The position numbers were made by a program, and so were the translations under genes. From the NCBI GenBank assembly GCA_002390745.1, contig DGQK01000030.1, positions 75,163-139,162 of the forward strand: DNA of 64,000 nt. Direction: 5' to 3'. This document shows, one piece after another, positions 23,973 through 31,563 of the stretch. Each line of letters begins with the position of its first letter. Positions within the stretch are counted from its first letter, which is position 1. This DNA is from Bacteroidetes bacterium UBA4416 (lineage in GTDB: Bacteria; Bacteroidota; Bacteroidia; B-17B0; Aurantibacillaceae). The notes beneath the pieces were generated by a model. It did no database searches. It was given only the letters and a program-made list of their open reading frames with translations, and was not told the DNA's origin.

Positions 23973-24953
23973 ATTTTATCGGTCAAAAAAATATCCTTTA
24001 ATTATCCCGGCGCAACCCGGTTTAAAGGCATCTCTCATGTTTCCCTGAATGCTTACCCCGGAAAAATCCTTGCCATCATCGGCAAGAGCGGAAGCGGAAA
24101 AACGACCTTGCTCAAATGCCTTTATGGCCTGGAAGACCTGGCGGAGGGAGAAATTACCATCGATGGAAAACGGGTGCTCGGCCCTGCCTATAACCTTATC
24201 CCGGGTCATGAGGATATGCGTTTTGTGAGCCAGGATTTCTACGTGCTCGACAACCATACGGTGGAAGAGAATATCAAAGACAAGCTGGCAGGCTATACGG
24301 ATGCCTATAAGGAAAAACGCAGCCGGCAACTGCTGAAGCTCCTGGATCTGGCGACCTTCAAGGATCTTCGGGCGGTAACTCTTTCTTCGGGCCAAAAGCA
24401 GCGCGTGGCAATAGCGCGTTCCCTGGCCGAATTCCCGAAGGTGCTGCTGCTGGATGAGCCTTTCAGCAACCTCGACCTCCCCCTGCGCGACAAAATTTTC
24501 ACCTACATCCGCCAGGAGGCTGCGAAGGAACATACTGCCGTGGTGCTGGTAACCCATCAACCGGAAGAGGCCCTGCGCTATGCCGATGAAGTGGCTGTTA
24601 TGGACAATGGGAAGCTGATCCAGCACGATGCGACATTTCAGGTGTACTATCAGCCTAAAAACAAACAGGTGGCTGCCCTGATGGGGCGCTTTTTTGTTCT
24701 TGACAAAGAAGACCTTATTTCCTCTAAAACCAAACTGTCAGACAAACAAAGCTATATCAGGCCCAACCAGCTCCAGATCGTTGAAAGCAAAGCTGCAGCA
24801 CACATACAGGTGAGGGTGACCAATATTTTCTTCAACGGATATGGCTTCGAGTACTTTGCTGAAACCAAAAACGGCAATTCTATTTATTTCTACTCCAAAG
24901 ACAATGCGATCGGGATCGATGATACCGTGTTCCTGAAAGTGAACTGGTATTGA
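23973..24953 (+). CDS. ABC transporter ATPase with C-terminal TOBE-like domain, apparent AUU start
   Basis: The 326-residue protein has Walker A (IIGKSGSGKTT, about residue 36), signature LSSGQKQRVAIARSLAEF, Walker B VLLLDEPFSNLD and the switch VVLVTHQPEEALR. The last 65 residues (YIRPNQLQIVESKAAAHIQV, then VNWY) look like a TOBE domain of the PotA/FbpC import class. Homology requires translation to begin well before the first AUG-type codon; the frame is open from the TAA at 23961-23963, and the best position is ATT 23973 giving ILSVKKISFNYPG. ATA 23967 is the alternative. No permease or binding protein is nearby. Either a rare AUU start or a one-base sequence error explains it. Confidence 0.85.
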   Translation: MLSVKKISFNYPGATRFKGISHVSLNAYPGKILAIIGKSGSGKTTLLKCLYGLEDLAEGEITIDGKRVLGPAYNLIPGHEDMRFVSQDFYVLDNHTVEENIKDKLAGYTDAYKEKRSRQLLKLLDLATFKDLRAVTLSSGQKQRVAIARSLAEFPKVLLLDEPFSNLDLPLRDKIFTYIRQEAAKEHTAVVLVTHQPEEALRYADEVAVMDNGKLIQHDATFQVYYQPKNKQVAALMGRFFVLDKEDLISSKTKLSDKQSYIRPNQLQIVESKAAAHIQVRVTNIFFNGYGFEYFAETKNGNSIYFYSKDNAIGIDDTVFLKVNWY

Positions 24954-25241
24954 TTTTTGAGGAATGGAACGCAAATGACGCTGATAGCGCGGATCAGGTC
25001 ATAGATCAAAACAAAACGGAAACTATAAAGCCGTCAATTCCTATGATCTTCCAGGCATGCTATCCCTGCTACTCCCTATCACCTCATTGTTCTGATTCTT
25101 TCTCATCTTTATCATCCCGTCCGTACCGGCAAGGGCGGGCGTGTCATCCGTGCCCCGCTTGCATTCGTCGATAAGGAAACTCGTTTTCGTCGATTAGTTT
25201 CCGAAAACCGATTGGGATATCGGAATAAGAATTACCTTCGC
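24954..25241. repeat. Intergenic region with dispersed repeats and inverted repeats upstream of tetR
   Basis: There is no gene in this stretch. At 24968-24996 the units ACGCAAATG, ACGCTGATA and GCGCGGATC follow one another, related to the palindrome at 2283-2296. CCCGTCC (25116-25122) can pair with GGGCGGG (25133-25139), allowing one G-U pair. GGAAACT (25175-25181) pairs with AGTTTCC (25196-25202), and CCGAT (25208-25212) with ATCGG (25219-25223). TACCTTCG at 25233-25240 is one base from the -7 consensus and would place the tetR transcription start over or just beside the operator. Confidence 0.5.
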
Positions 25242-25255
25242 TGACCATTTGGTCA
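25242..25255. promoter_or_regulatory. Candidate TetR-family operator upstream of the efflux operon
   Basis: TGACCATTTGGTCA has perfect six-base arms TGACCA and TGGTCA around TT, the size and symmetry of TetR/AcrR operators, and lies 31 bases before the regulator's ATG and just downstream of a near-consensus -7 box. This placement fits autorepression of the whole operon. Confidence 0.65.
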
Positions 25256-25285
25256 AACCATTTAATTAAACCCGAAAGTTAAACC

Positions 25286-25894
25286 ATGAGTTCAGTAACC
25301 GATTCGGAACAAAAGATCCTCGACGCCGCCAAAAAAATATTCGAGGCTTCGGGATACAACGGCGCCCGTATGCAACAGATCGCCGATGAAGCAGGCATCA
25401 GCAAGGCCTCTTTGCATTACTATTTCAGGAGCAAGGAAAATCTGTTTGAACGTATTTTCAGCGAAACGATGGAAGAGTTCATGAAAGTACTTTCGACCTG
25501 GGAAGACGATACAGAAGACTGGGAGCTGAAGCTCCGCGTGTTTCTCGTCGAGTTCTTCAAATTTCTGCGCACCAATTCCCTGCTGTTTATCCTCAGGGAG
25601 ATCAACCGGAATCCGGACCTGCTGGCCAACCGGCCCAAGAAAAAAAAGGTGGGCTTTATGAACTACTTTGAGAGGCTCCAGGAAAAAGGAATCCTGAAAC
25701 AGGTGGATCTGCAGCTGGTTTACGTGTTCATGCATTCCCTCTGCTCCTACCCGCTCATTAACCAGATCATTTTCAAGCGTACCCTCAAAATGGATCAGGC
25801 TGCCTTTGATGCCTTCCTGGAACATTACCCGCAGCATGTCGCCGACTTTCTGATCTTATCTATTAAACACAGCAACAAAAAAACCAAAATATGA
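25286..25894 (+). CDS. TetR/AcrR family transcriptional regulator
   Basis: The 202-residue protein has the N-terminal TetR helix-turn-helix (EQKILDAAKKIFEASGYNGA, RMQQIADEAGISKASLHYYF, residues 8-50) and an all-helical ligand domain. It most likely represses the efflux genes that follow and is released by a drug-like or hydrophobic inducer. The stop overlaps the start of the downstream TolC gene by four bases (ATGA), so regulator and pump are one translation-coupled operon. A palindromic site at 25242-25255 is the likely operator. The C-terminal domain (for example KKKKVGFMNYFERLQEKGIL) gives no hint of the ligand. Confidence 0.93.
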   Translation: MSSVTDSEQKILDAAKKIFEASGYNGARMQQIADEAGISKASLHYYFRSKENLFERIFSETMEEFMKVLSTWEDDTEDWELKLRVFLVEFFKFLRTNSLLFILREINRNPDLLANRPKKKKVGFMNYFERLQEKGILKQVDLQLVYVFMHSLCSYPLINQIIFKRTLKMDQAAFDAFLEHYPQHVADFLILSIKHSNKKTKI

Positions 25895-27168
25895 TCCCTA
25901 ACAAACGCGCTTTTTTCTTTGCCTCGCTACTCGCCCTCAGCGTACAGCTCAACGCACAGAAGGAAGAAGTAACCCTTCAACAATTGCAGGCACTCGCTAA
26001 AGAGAATTACCCTCTTTTAAAGCAAAAGCAAAGCTACACCGACATTGCTACCAATAAAACCAAGCAGCTATCCACGAATTTCTATCCGCAGGTGAGTGTG
26101 GTTGGGCAGGCTACTTACCAGACTGAGGTAACGGAGCTGAATATCCCGATCCCGGGTGTTGTCGGCGGCGGCTTCAAGCAAAAGCCCGATCAGTACGCTA
26201 TAGGAGTGGAATTAAAAGAAACGCTGTTTGACTACGGCGCCATTAAAACGCAAAAACAAATTGAACGCGAAAGCGCCGACCTTCAAACCAGGCAGGTAGA
26301 TGCCGAGCTGATCAAACTGAAGGAACGCGTCAACTCCTTATACGGCAACATTTATTTACAGCAGGAAAATAAAAAGATCCTGTTGTTGAGGATCGGCGAG
26401 CTGGATGCGAAGCGCAAAAAAATGAAATCGGCTGTAGACAACGGCGCGGCGCTTCAAAGCAATTTCCTGGTGCTGGAATCGGAATACCTTTCTACGGAGC
26501 AAAAGATCGAAGAGGTGAATTCCAACCTGGTGGCCTGGTTCAAGACCCTGACCCTGCTCACCAACAAACCGCTTGATACGTCTGTCGTTTTCAGCGATAC
26601 TAAAAAAGATATCCCGCTGCAATCTGCCATCATCAGGCCTGAGATGAAAGTGTTCGAACTGCAAAGCAGCACACTGGAACTCAGGAAAAAAATGATGGAC
26701 CGCAATAACCTTCCGAAGCTTTTTGTGTTCGGACGAGGCTACTATGGACGCCCGGGCTACAATTTCCTCAACAACGATTTCAGGCCTTATGGTATGGTAG
26801 GTGCGGGCCTGAACTGGAATATCTCTGCCTATTATACTTCCGGAAAGGAAACGAAAAATCTGAAATTGAATAACGATATTGTTGCCAGCCAGAAACGCAT
26901 TTTTGAAATTAACCTGCAGGCTACCATGATCCAGCAGCAGGAAGAGATCAGCAAGCTCGAAAAAATGATCGCGATGGATGCCCGGATCACGGAAACCAAA
27001 ACGGCTATCCGCAAAGCATCTTCAAGCCAGCTCGACAACGGCATCATCACCTCTTCCGACTTCATCGTAGACCTGAATGCGGAAAACCAGTCGCAGTTCA
27101 ACCTAAAGCTCCATGAGATCCAGCTGATGATGGCCAAAGAAAATTACAATACAACCCTCGGATATTAA
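25891..27168 (+). CDS. TolC-family outer membrane efflux protein (operon copy)
   Basis: The 425-residue protein has a signal peptide (AFFFASLLALSVQLNAQ) and the OEP opening VTLQQLQALAKENYPLLKQK. Long helices with coiled-coil character (NSLYGNIYLQQENKKILLLR and the second half KLEKMIAMDARITETKTAIR) give the two-fold repeat of TolC. It would form the outer-membrane exit duct of the MFS pump encoded two genes downstream. It overlaps the tetR stop by four bases and is followed after 31 bases by the HlyD gene. It is shorter than the other TolC homologue at 2331-3764 and only distantly similar. Confidence 0.9.
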   Translation: MIPNKRAFFFASLLALSVQLNAQKEEVTLQQLQALAKENYPLLKQKQSYTDIATNKTKQLSTNFYPQVSVVGQATYQTEVTELNIPIPGVVGGGFKQKPDQYAIGVELKETLFDYGAIKTQKQIERESADLQTRQVDAELIKLKERVNSLYGNIYLQQENKKILLLRIGELDAKRKKMKSAVDNGAALQSNFLVLESEYLSTEQKIEEVNSNLVAWFKTLTLLTNKPLDTSVVFSDTKKDIPLQSAIIRPEMKVFELQSSTLELRKKMMDRNNLPKLFVFGRGYYGRPGYNFLNNDFRPYGMVGAGLNWNISAYYTSGKETKNLKLNNDIVASQKRIFEINLQATMIQQQEEISKLEKMIAMDARITETKTAIRKASSSQLDNGIITSSDFIVDLNAENQSQFNLKLHEIQLMMAKENYNTTLGY

Positions 27169-27199
27169 TACTTAAAAACGACTTATAACAGACCTGATT

Positions 27200-28336
27200 A
27201 TGGAAAACAACAATACAGCCAACAACGCACCCGAAACTCCAAACGACCCATCCAACAAAAAGAAAAAGGGAAAGAAAAAACAAAAAAGACTGGTGATCCT
27301 GGTATCGGCCGTTCTTGTGATCGGCACCTTTGCCGGCATTGCCTGGCTGTCGTCGCTCGGGCATGAGAGTACCGACAACGCGCAGATCGACGCCATCATT
27401 ACGCCTGTACGCAGCATTGTTCCGGGCTTTGTGACCGATATTAAATTTACCGACAACCAGCAGGTAAAAAAAGGCGATACGCTGATCCTGATCGACCGGA
27501 ACGACTACATTGCCAGAGTAGCGCAGGCCGAAGCGGCCCTGGAAAGTGCTAAAGCGCAACTCGACTTATCGAAAGCGGGTGAAACCACAGCCAGCCTGAA
27601 CGCCAATGCATCTGTGCTTACCAGCCAGGCAGCGAAAGAAAATATTGCCACGGCACAGGCGCGCTTAGGCAAAGCCGAAAAAGAAATGGCGAGGATCGAA
27701 AAGATGCTGAAAGACGGTGCCACGACTCAACAGCAATACGAAAGCGTGAAAGCGGAATACGAAACCGCCAAAGCGCAATCGGAAATGCTGAAAAAGCAAT
27801 ACGAGGCTTCTTCTGCTCAGGCCACGGGAGCTCAATCGCAGGCGGAAGGGCAAAAATCGCAGATCGCCTTATCAACGGCCCTGGTAAAACAGCGTGAAGC
27901 GGAACTCGCTCTGGCTAAAACGCAATTGAACAATACCGTGATCGTTGCGCCTTTCGACGGCATCATTTCCAAAAAATCCGTTGAGGTAGGCCAGTACATG
28001 CAGGCCGGCTCTCCGCTCTGCTCTGCTGTGGATTTCACACACCTTTACGTGAGCGCTAACTTCAAAGAAACACAGATCGAGCACATGAAACCGGGACAGG
28101 AGGTTGAGCTGAAAGTGGATGCCTTCCCGAAAGCAAAACTGAAGGGCAAGGTGGAAAGCTTTGGCGGCGCTACCGGCGCTAAATTTTCACTGCTTCCTCC
28201 CGACAATGCCAGCGGAAACTTCGTGAAGATCACTCAGCGCGTTCCCGTGAAGATCACCATCACCGAATTCCCACAGGAAATGGCCGGGCTCATCATTCCG
28301 GGACTGAGCGTGGTAGTCGACGTTAAAACAAAATAA
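27200..28336 (+). CDS. HlyD/EmrA-family membrane fusion protein
   Basis: The 378-residue protein has a Lys-rich cytoplasmic N-terminus (KKKKGKKKQKR), one membrane helix (LVILVSAVLVIGTFAGIAWL) and the EmrA opening STDNAQIDAIITPVRSIVPG. A lipoyl half-motif VTDIKFTDNQQVKKGDTLIL, a long Ala/Gln/Glu helical hairpin (about 90-230) and the closing APFDGIISKKSVEVGQYMQA follow. It bridges the MFS pump and TolC across the periplasm. It is 12 bases before the MFS gene. Together with that gene it forms an EmrAB-type system. Confidence 0.95.
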   Translation: MENNNTANNAPETPNDPSNKKKKGKKKQKRLVILVSAVLVIGTFAGIAWLSSLGHESTDNAQIDAIITPVRSIVPGFVTDIKFTDNQQVKKGDTLILIDRNDYIARVAQAEAALESAKAQLDLSKAGETTASLNANASVLTSQAAKENIATAQARLGKAEKEMARIEKMLKDGATTQQQYESVKAEYETAKAQSEMLKKQYEASSAQATGAQSQAEGQKSQIALSTALVKQREAELALAKTQLNNTVIVAPFDGIISKKSVEVGQYMQAGSPLCSAVDFTHLYVSANFKETQIEHMKPGQEVELKVDAFPKAKLKGKVESFGGATGAKFSLLPPDNASGNFVKITQRVPVKITITEFPQEMAGLIIPGLSVVVDVKTK

Positions 28337-28348
28337 CCCACACACACC

Positions 28349-29929
28349 GTGAACCAGACCCTAACAGCACCAGCCATCACTTACCCGACAGGCTTCACCA
28401 AGTGGATCACCATCATTACGGCGATCAGTTGTGCGATCCTTGAATTGATCGACACCACGATTGTGAACGTATCCCTTCGTGAGATCAGCGGAAGTATTGG
28501 CGCTACCACCACGGAGATCGCCTGGGTCGTAACGTCTTACGCCATCTCCAACATCATCATCATTCCGCTCACCAGTTTGCTGTCGGACCTCTTCGGAAGG
28601 CGGGTTTACTTTACCGGCTCGGTGATCATCTTCACCTTTGCCTCGCTCATGTGCGGCCTCTCGGACAGCCTGTGGACACTGGTATTCTGGAGGTTCATCC
28701 AGGGGCTTGGCGGCGGCGGCTTGCTATCCACGGCGCAAACCATCATCGTAGGCGCTTTTCCTCCCGAAAAGATCAGTACCGCCAATGCCATCTTCGGGAT
28801 GGGCATCATCATGGGGCCTACCTTCGGACCTACCATCGGTGGCCTGATCACCGACAACATCTCCTGGCACTGGATTTTCTTTGTGAACATTCCCATCGGC
28901 TTACTCGCCACCTTCCTTTCCTGGACTTACATTACCAACCGGCCCGGGGCTACCAAACCCAAGAAGATCGATTGGTGGGGCATTGTGTTCCTCGTGCTTG
29001 CCATCGGGCCTTTGCAGTTCGTATTGGAGGAAGGGACTTCGAAAGACTGGTTTGAAAGCGAGGAAATTGTGATCGCCTCCATCGTTTCGGGCCTCGGGCT
29101 CATCGCCTTCATTTACCGGGAGCTGAGCATTGACTACCCCGCTGTGAACATCAAGCTCTATAAGAATTACAACCTCGTGATGGGGAGCGTGATGAACTTC
29201 ATGCTCGGGCTGCTGCTGTTCGGAACGGTGTTCATCTTCCCGTTGTTCGCACAGATCACCCTGGGCTGGACAGCAACGCAAACCGGCGTATTCATGATTC
29301 CCGGCGCCTTGTGCTCTGCCGTAGCCATGCCCATGGTAGGCGCTTTGCTCGGCAAGGGATCAAATCCCAAAACAATCATCATCATCGGCATTATGCTCAC
29401 CTTCGGCTTCCTCATGCTCCTGGGCTTTGCCTCACCCGATTCGAGTGAATCCAATTTCTATTTCCCGTTTGTGCTCCGTGGCTTCGGCATGGCCTTTATG
29501 ATGTCGCCGATCCTGGCACTGGCTGTGGGCGGGCTTAAAGGAAAAGACATGGTGCAGGCCATCGGCCTTGCCAACATGATCCGCCAATTGGGTGGTGCCG
29601 TGGGTATTGCGCTCATCAACGTATACCTCGTCAACCTCAATTCACAGATCAGGGGAAACATGCTGGGCTATATCAACACCTATGATACCGTAAGCTCGGA
29701 CAGGATCTCTATGCTCACACAGAATTTCCTGAATTCCGGCTACTCGCTGGAAGAAGCCCAGAGCCTGGCTTACAAAATGCTGGAGGGCATGCTCTTTAAA
29801 CAGCAATCGCTGGTGAGCTACGATATGGGATTCTTGATGGTAGGCTTTGTGATCCTGATCTGTATCCCGGTGGTATTGATGATCCGCTACAAAAAAGGCG
29901 AGAAAGCCAAAGTGATCAACGATCACTAG
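28349..29929 (+). CDS. DHA2/EmrB-family multidrug MFS transporter
   Basis: The 526-residue protein has 14 predicted membrane helices, the size of DHA2 drug:proton antiporters. Family markers are ELIDTTIVNVSLREISGSIG in helix 1, LLSDLFGRRVYFTGSVIIF for motif A, and the antiporter motif C region GIIMGPTFGPTIGGLITDNI. The start codon is GTG at 28349, 12 bases after the HlyD stop. It would expel drugs or toxic lipids through HlyD and TolC using the proton gradient. The operon ends with the hairpin terminator at 29963. Confidence 0.95.
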   Translation: MNQTLTAPAITYPTGFTKWITIITAISCAILELIDTTIVNVSLREISGSIGATTTEIAWVVTSYAISNIIIIPLTSLLSDLFGRRVYFTGSVIIFTFASLMCGLSDSLWTLVFWRFIQGLGGGGLLSTAQTIIVGAFPPEKISTANAIFGMGIIMGPTFGPTIGGLITDNISWHWIFFVNIPIGLLATFLSWTYITNRPGATKPKKIDWWGIVFLVLAIGPLQFVLEEGTSKDWFESEEIVIASIVSGLGLIAFIYRELSIDYPAVNIKLYKNYNLVMGSVMNFMLGLLLFGTVFIFPLFAQITLGWTATQTGVFMIPGALCSAVAMPMVGALLGKGSNPKTIIIIGIMLTFGFLMLLGFASPDSSESNFYFPFVLRGFGMAFMMSPILALAVGGLKGKDMVQAIGLANMIRQLGGAVGIALINVYLVNLNSQIRGNMLGYINTYDTVSSDRISMLTQNFLNSGYSLEEAQSLAYKMLEGMLFKQQSLVSYDMGFLMVGFVILICIPVVLMIRYKKGEKAKVINDH

Positions 29930-29962
29930 CCCTTAGTTCTTTCAGGATTTTGACTGTATATT

Positions 29963-30001
29963 TGACCGGGTCACATGCATGATGATCCGGTCATTTTTTT
30001 T
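29963..30001 (+). terminator. Rho-independent terminator of the efflux operon
   Basis: TGACCGG (29963-29969) pairs with CCGGTCA (29987-29993), followed by a run of eight T. It is 34 bases past the MFS stop codon. The rest of the gap to 30183 is A/T-rich without other features seen. Confidence 0.82.
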
Positions 30002-30182
30002 ATAGACTTAGAGGCAAATTCATTTCAAAAAACAGTTGAACCCGTTTGAAAAAAGATCACGGCCGACGAAGTGAAACAATGGCCTGAAGCTGAGGAAAGC
30101 GGTTCCGGTTTTTAATAAATAGCACCGCACTAATGCGCGACGAATAAAAAGATGTAATTAAAAAATTAAGCAAATCGTTGAC

Positions 30183-30713
30183 ATGAAAAGGAAAGCACTT
30201 TTCACTATAAAACAAGGAAGTTGGTTCGAAGCGGGTCTTTTCCCTATTGGCTTTTTTTTGGCTTTATGCATGCATAACGAATTTATCTTAGGCACGGTTT
30301 TGTATTTCAGTTTAGGCTGGATATACAGAGCCCTGGCATTTAGACATATACGCATAACCGGCAAATTCATTATTGGATTCTGTTATTCAAAACCATTTAG
30401 AGCGACATACCGCTATCCTTACACCGATATCGTGCAGGTATATATTCCTCCACAAGGCAGAGGTTATTGGCGAATGCAATTCATTTTCAGAGGCGGAGCA
30501 GGAATTACTTCTAATGTTACAGATGATATCGATGCGATCTGCCGGCATTTTATAAACAATCGCATTCCAATTGAAACGGGAAGTTCTTACCTTAGAAATA
30601 TGATAGTGCAGTATAACACCAGGCTGCAAATCTCCCCCCAAAAGCAGATCGCTATCAGAAAAGCACGCGAGGCCGCAAGAAAAGCGAGGCTTGCCAGGTT
30701 GCAAAGAAGCTGA
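30183..30713 (+). CDS. Hypothetical membrane protein with PH-like layout
   Basis: The 176-residue protein opens MKRKALFTIKQGSWFEAGLF and has two adjacent hydrophobic stretches (about 18-30 and 35-50), followed by a domain of about 80 residues with short strands (IRITGKFIIGFCYSKPFRAT, YTDIVQVYIPPQGRG) and a C-terminal tail very rich in Arg, Ala and Lys (RKAREAARKARLARLQRS). The layout of two helices then a small beta domain recalls bacterial PH-domain membrane proteins, but this is only a shape match. The A/T content is higher than in its neighbours. No partner gene is evident. Confidence 0.55.
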   Translation: MKRKALFTIKQGSWFEAGLFPIGFFLALCMHNEFILGTVLYFSLGWIYRALAFRHIRITGKFIIGFCYSKPFRATYRYPYTDIVQVYIPPQGRGYWRMQFIFRGGAGITSNVTDDIDAICRHFINNRIPIETGSSYLRNMIVQYNTRLQISPQKQIAIRKAREAARKARLARLQRS

Positions 30714-30801
30714 TGGCAGCTCTTTTAAGTGAATAAAGGAATTTGTCGCAATTCACCTGCTTAATGTCGCTATTGCACATTCAAAACCGATGATGTTGCC
30801 G

Positions 30802-30809
30802 TACTTTTG
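30802..30809 (+). promoter_or_regulatory. Candidate -7 box for the VOC gene
   Basis: TACTTTTG matches TAnnTTTG exactly, 23 bases before ATG 30833, so the transcript would have a leader of about 17 bases. Confidence 0.45.
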
Positions 30810-30832
30810 TCAAACACCAAAACCAACCTACC

Positions 30833-31285
30833 ATGCACAACGTTACTCCATTTTTATGGTTCAACAACCAGGCAGAAGAAGCGATGACATTCTACACTTC
30901 TGTATTTAAAGATTCTGAAATCACCAGCATCAACCGTGTGGGCGACAAGGTTTTCGGCGGCAGCTTCCGGATCGAAGACCGCCATTTCCATACACTCAAC
31001 GGAGGCCCGATGTACCAGTTCACGCCTGCCATTTCATTGTATGTAAATTGTGAAACACAGGCGGAAGTAGATGAGCTTTGGGACAAGCTTACCGCCAACG
31101 GCGGAGAGCCGGGCAAGTGCGGCTGGCTGAAAGATAAGTATGGCCTGTCATGGCAGATCATTCCCTCCGCGTTGACCAGACTGATGAGCGATAAGGATGC
31201 AAAAAAAGCCAACCAGGTTGTACAAGCCATGCTGCAAATGGGAAAGATCGATATCCAGGCATTGCAGGACGCATACAACCGATAA
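30833..31285 (+). CDS. VOC superfamily (PhnB/3-demethylubiquinone-methyltransferase-like) protein
   Basis: The 150-residue protein opens VTPFLWFNNQAEEAMTFYTS, the signature of the PhnB-like branch of the vicinal-oxygen-chelate fold, and continues FGGSFRIEDRHFHTLNGGP, PAISLYVNCETQAEVDELWD and GWLKDKYGLSWQIIP. Some proteins of this group were once named 3-demethylubiquinone-9 3-methyltransferases without support; most have no known reaction. It has its own promoter and a strong terminator, so it is a single-gene unit. Substrate not predictable. Confidence 0.9.
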   Translation: MHNVTPFLWFNNQAEEAMTFYTSVFKDSEITSINRVGDKVFGGSFRIEDRHFHTLNGGPMYQFTPAISLYVNCETQAEVDELWDKLTANGGEPGKCGWLKDKYGLSWQIIPSALTRLMSDKDAKKANQVVQAMLQMGKIDIQALQDAYNR

Positions 31286-31300
31286 TCCCGGTATTCCTGC

Positions 31301-31342
31301 AAAACCGTTTCACAGGTCGACTGATCCTGTGAAACGGTTTTT
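31301..31342 (+). terminator. Rho-independent terminator of the VOC gene
   Basis: AAAACCGTTTCACAGG (31301-31316) pairs perfectly with CCTGTGAAACGGTTTT (31326-31341), a 16-bp stem with a 9-base loop, ending in a T-run. From 31343 to 31563 nothing else is seen apart from TATTTTTG at 31464-31471, a possible -7 box. Confidence 0.88.
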
Positions 31343-31563
31343 GCGTTCAGCGCAGCCCACTCTCTCAGGTTACCGGTTTAACGCATTTTCGGCTTACCGC
31401 AACGGATACTTTCCAGGTTGGAACGAATATACATTTCAAAACCTTCCTGTTTGCAAAGAGCTTATTTTTGTAAGGGCACCTGCATTGGCACCATAAGCCG
31501 GATAAACACGGCCTAAATTCCAAATTGCAGGAGTAAAAAAAAGATCAATTTTAATCAAACCTT

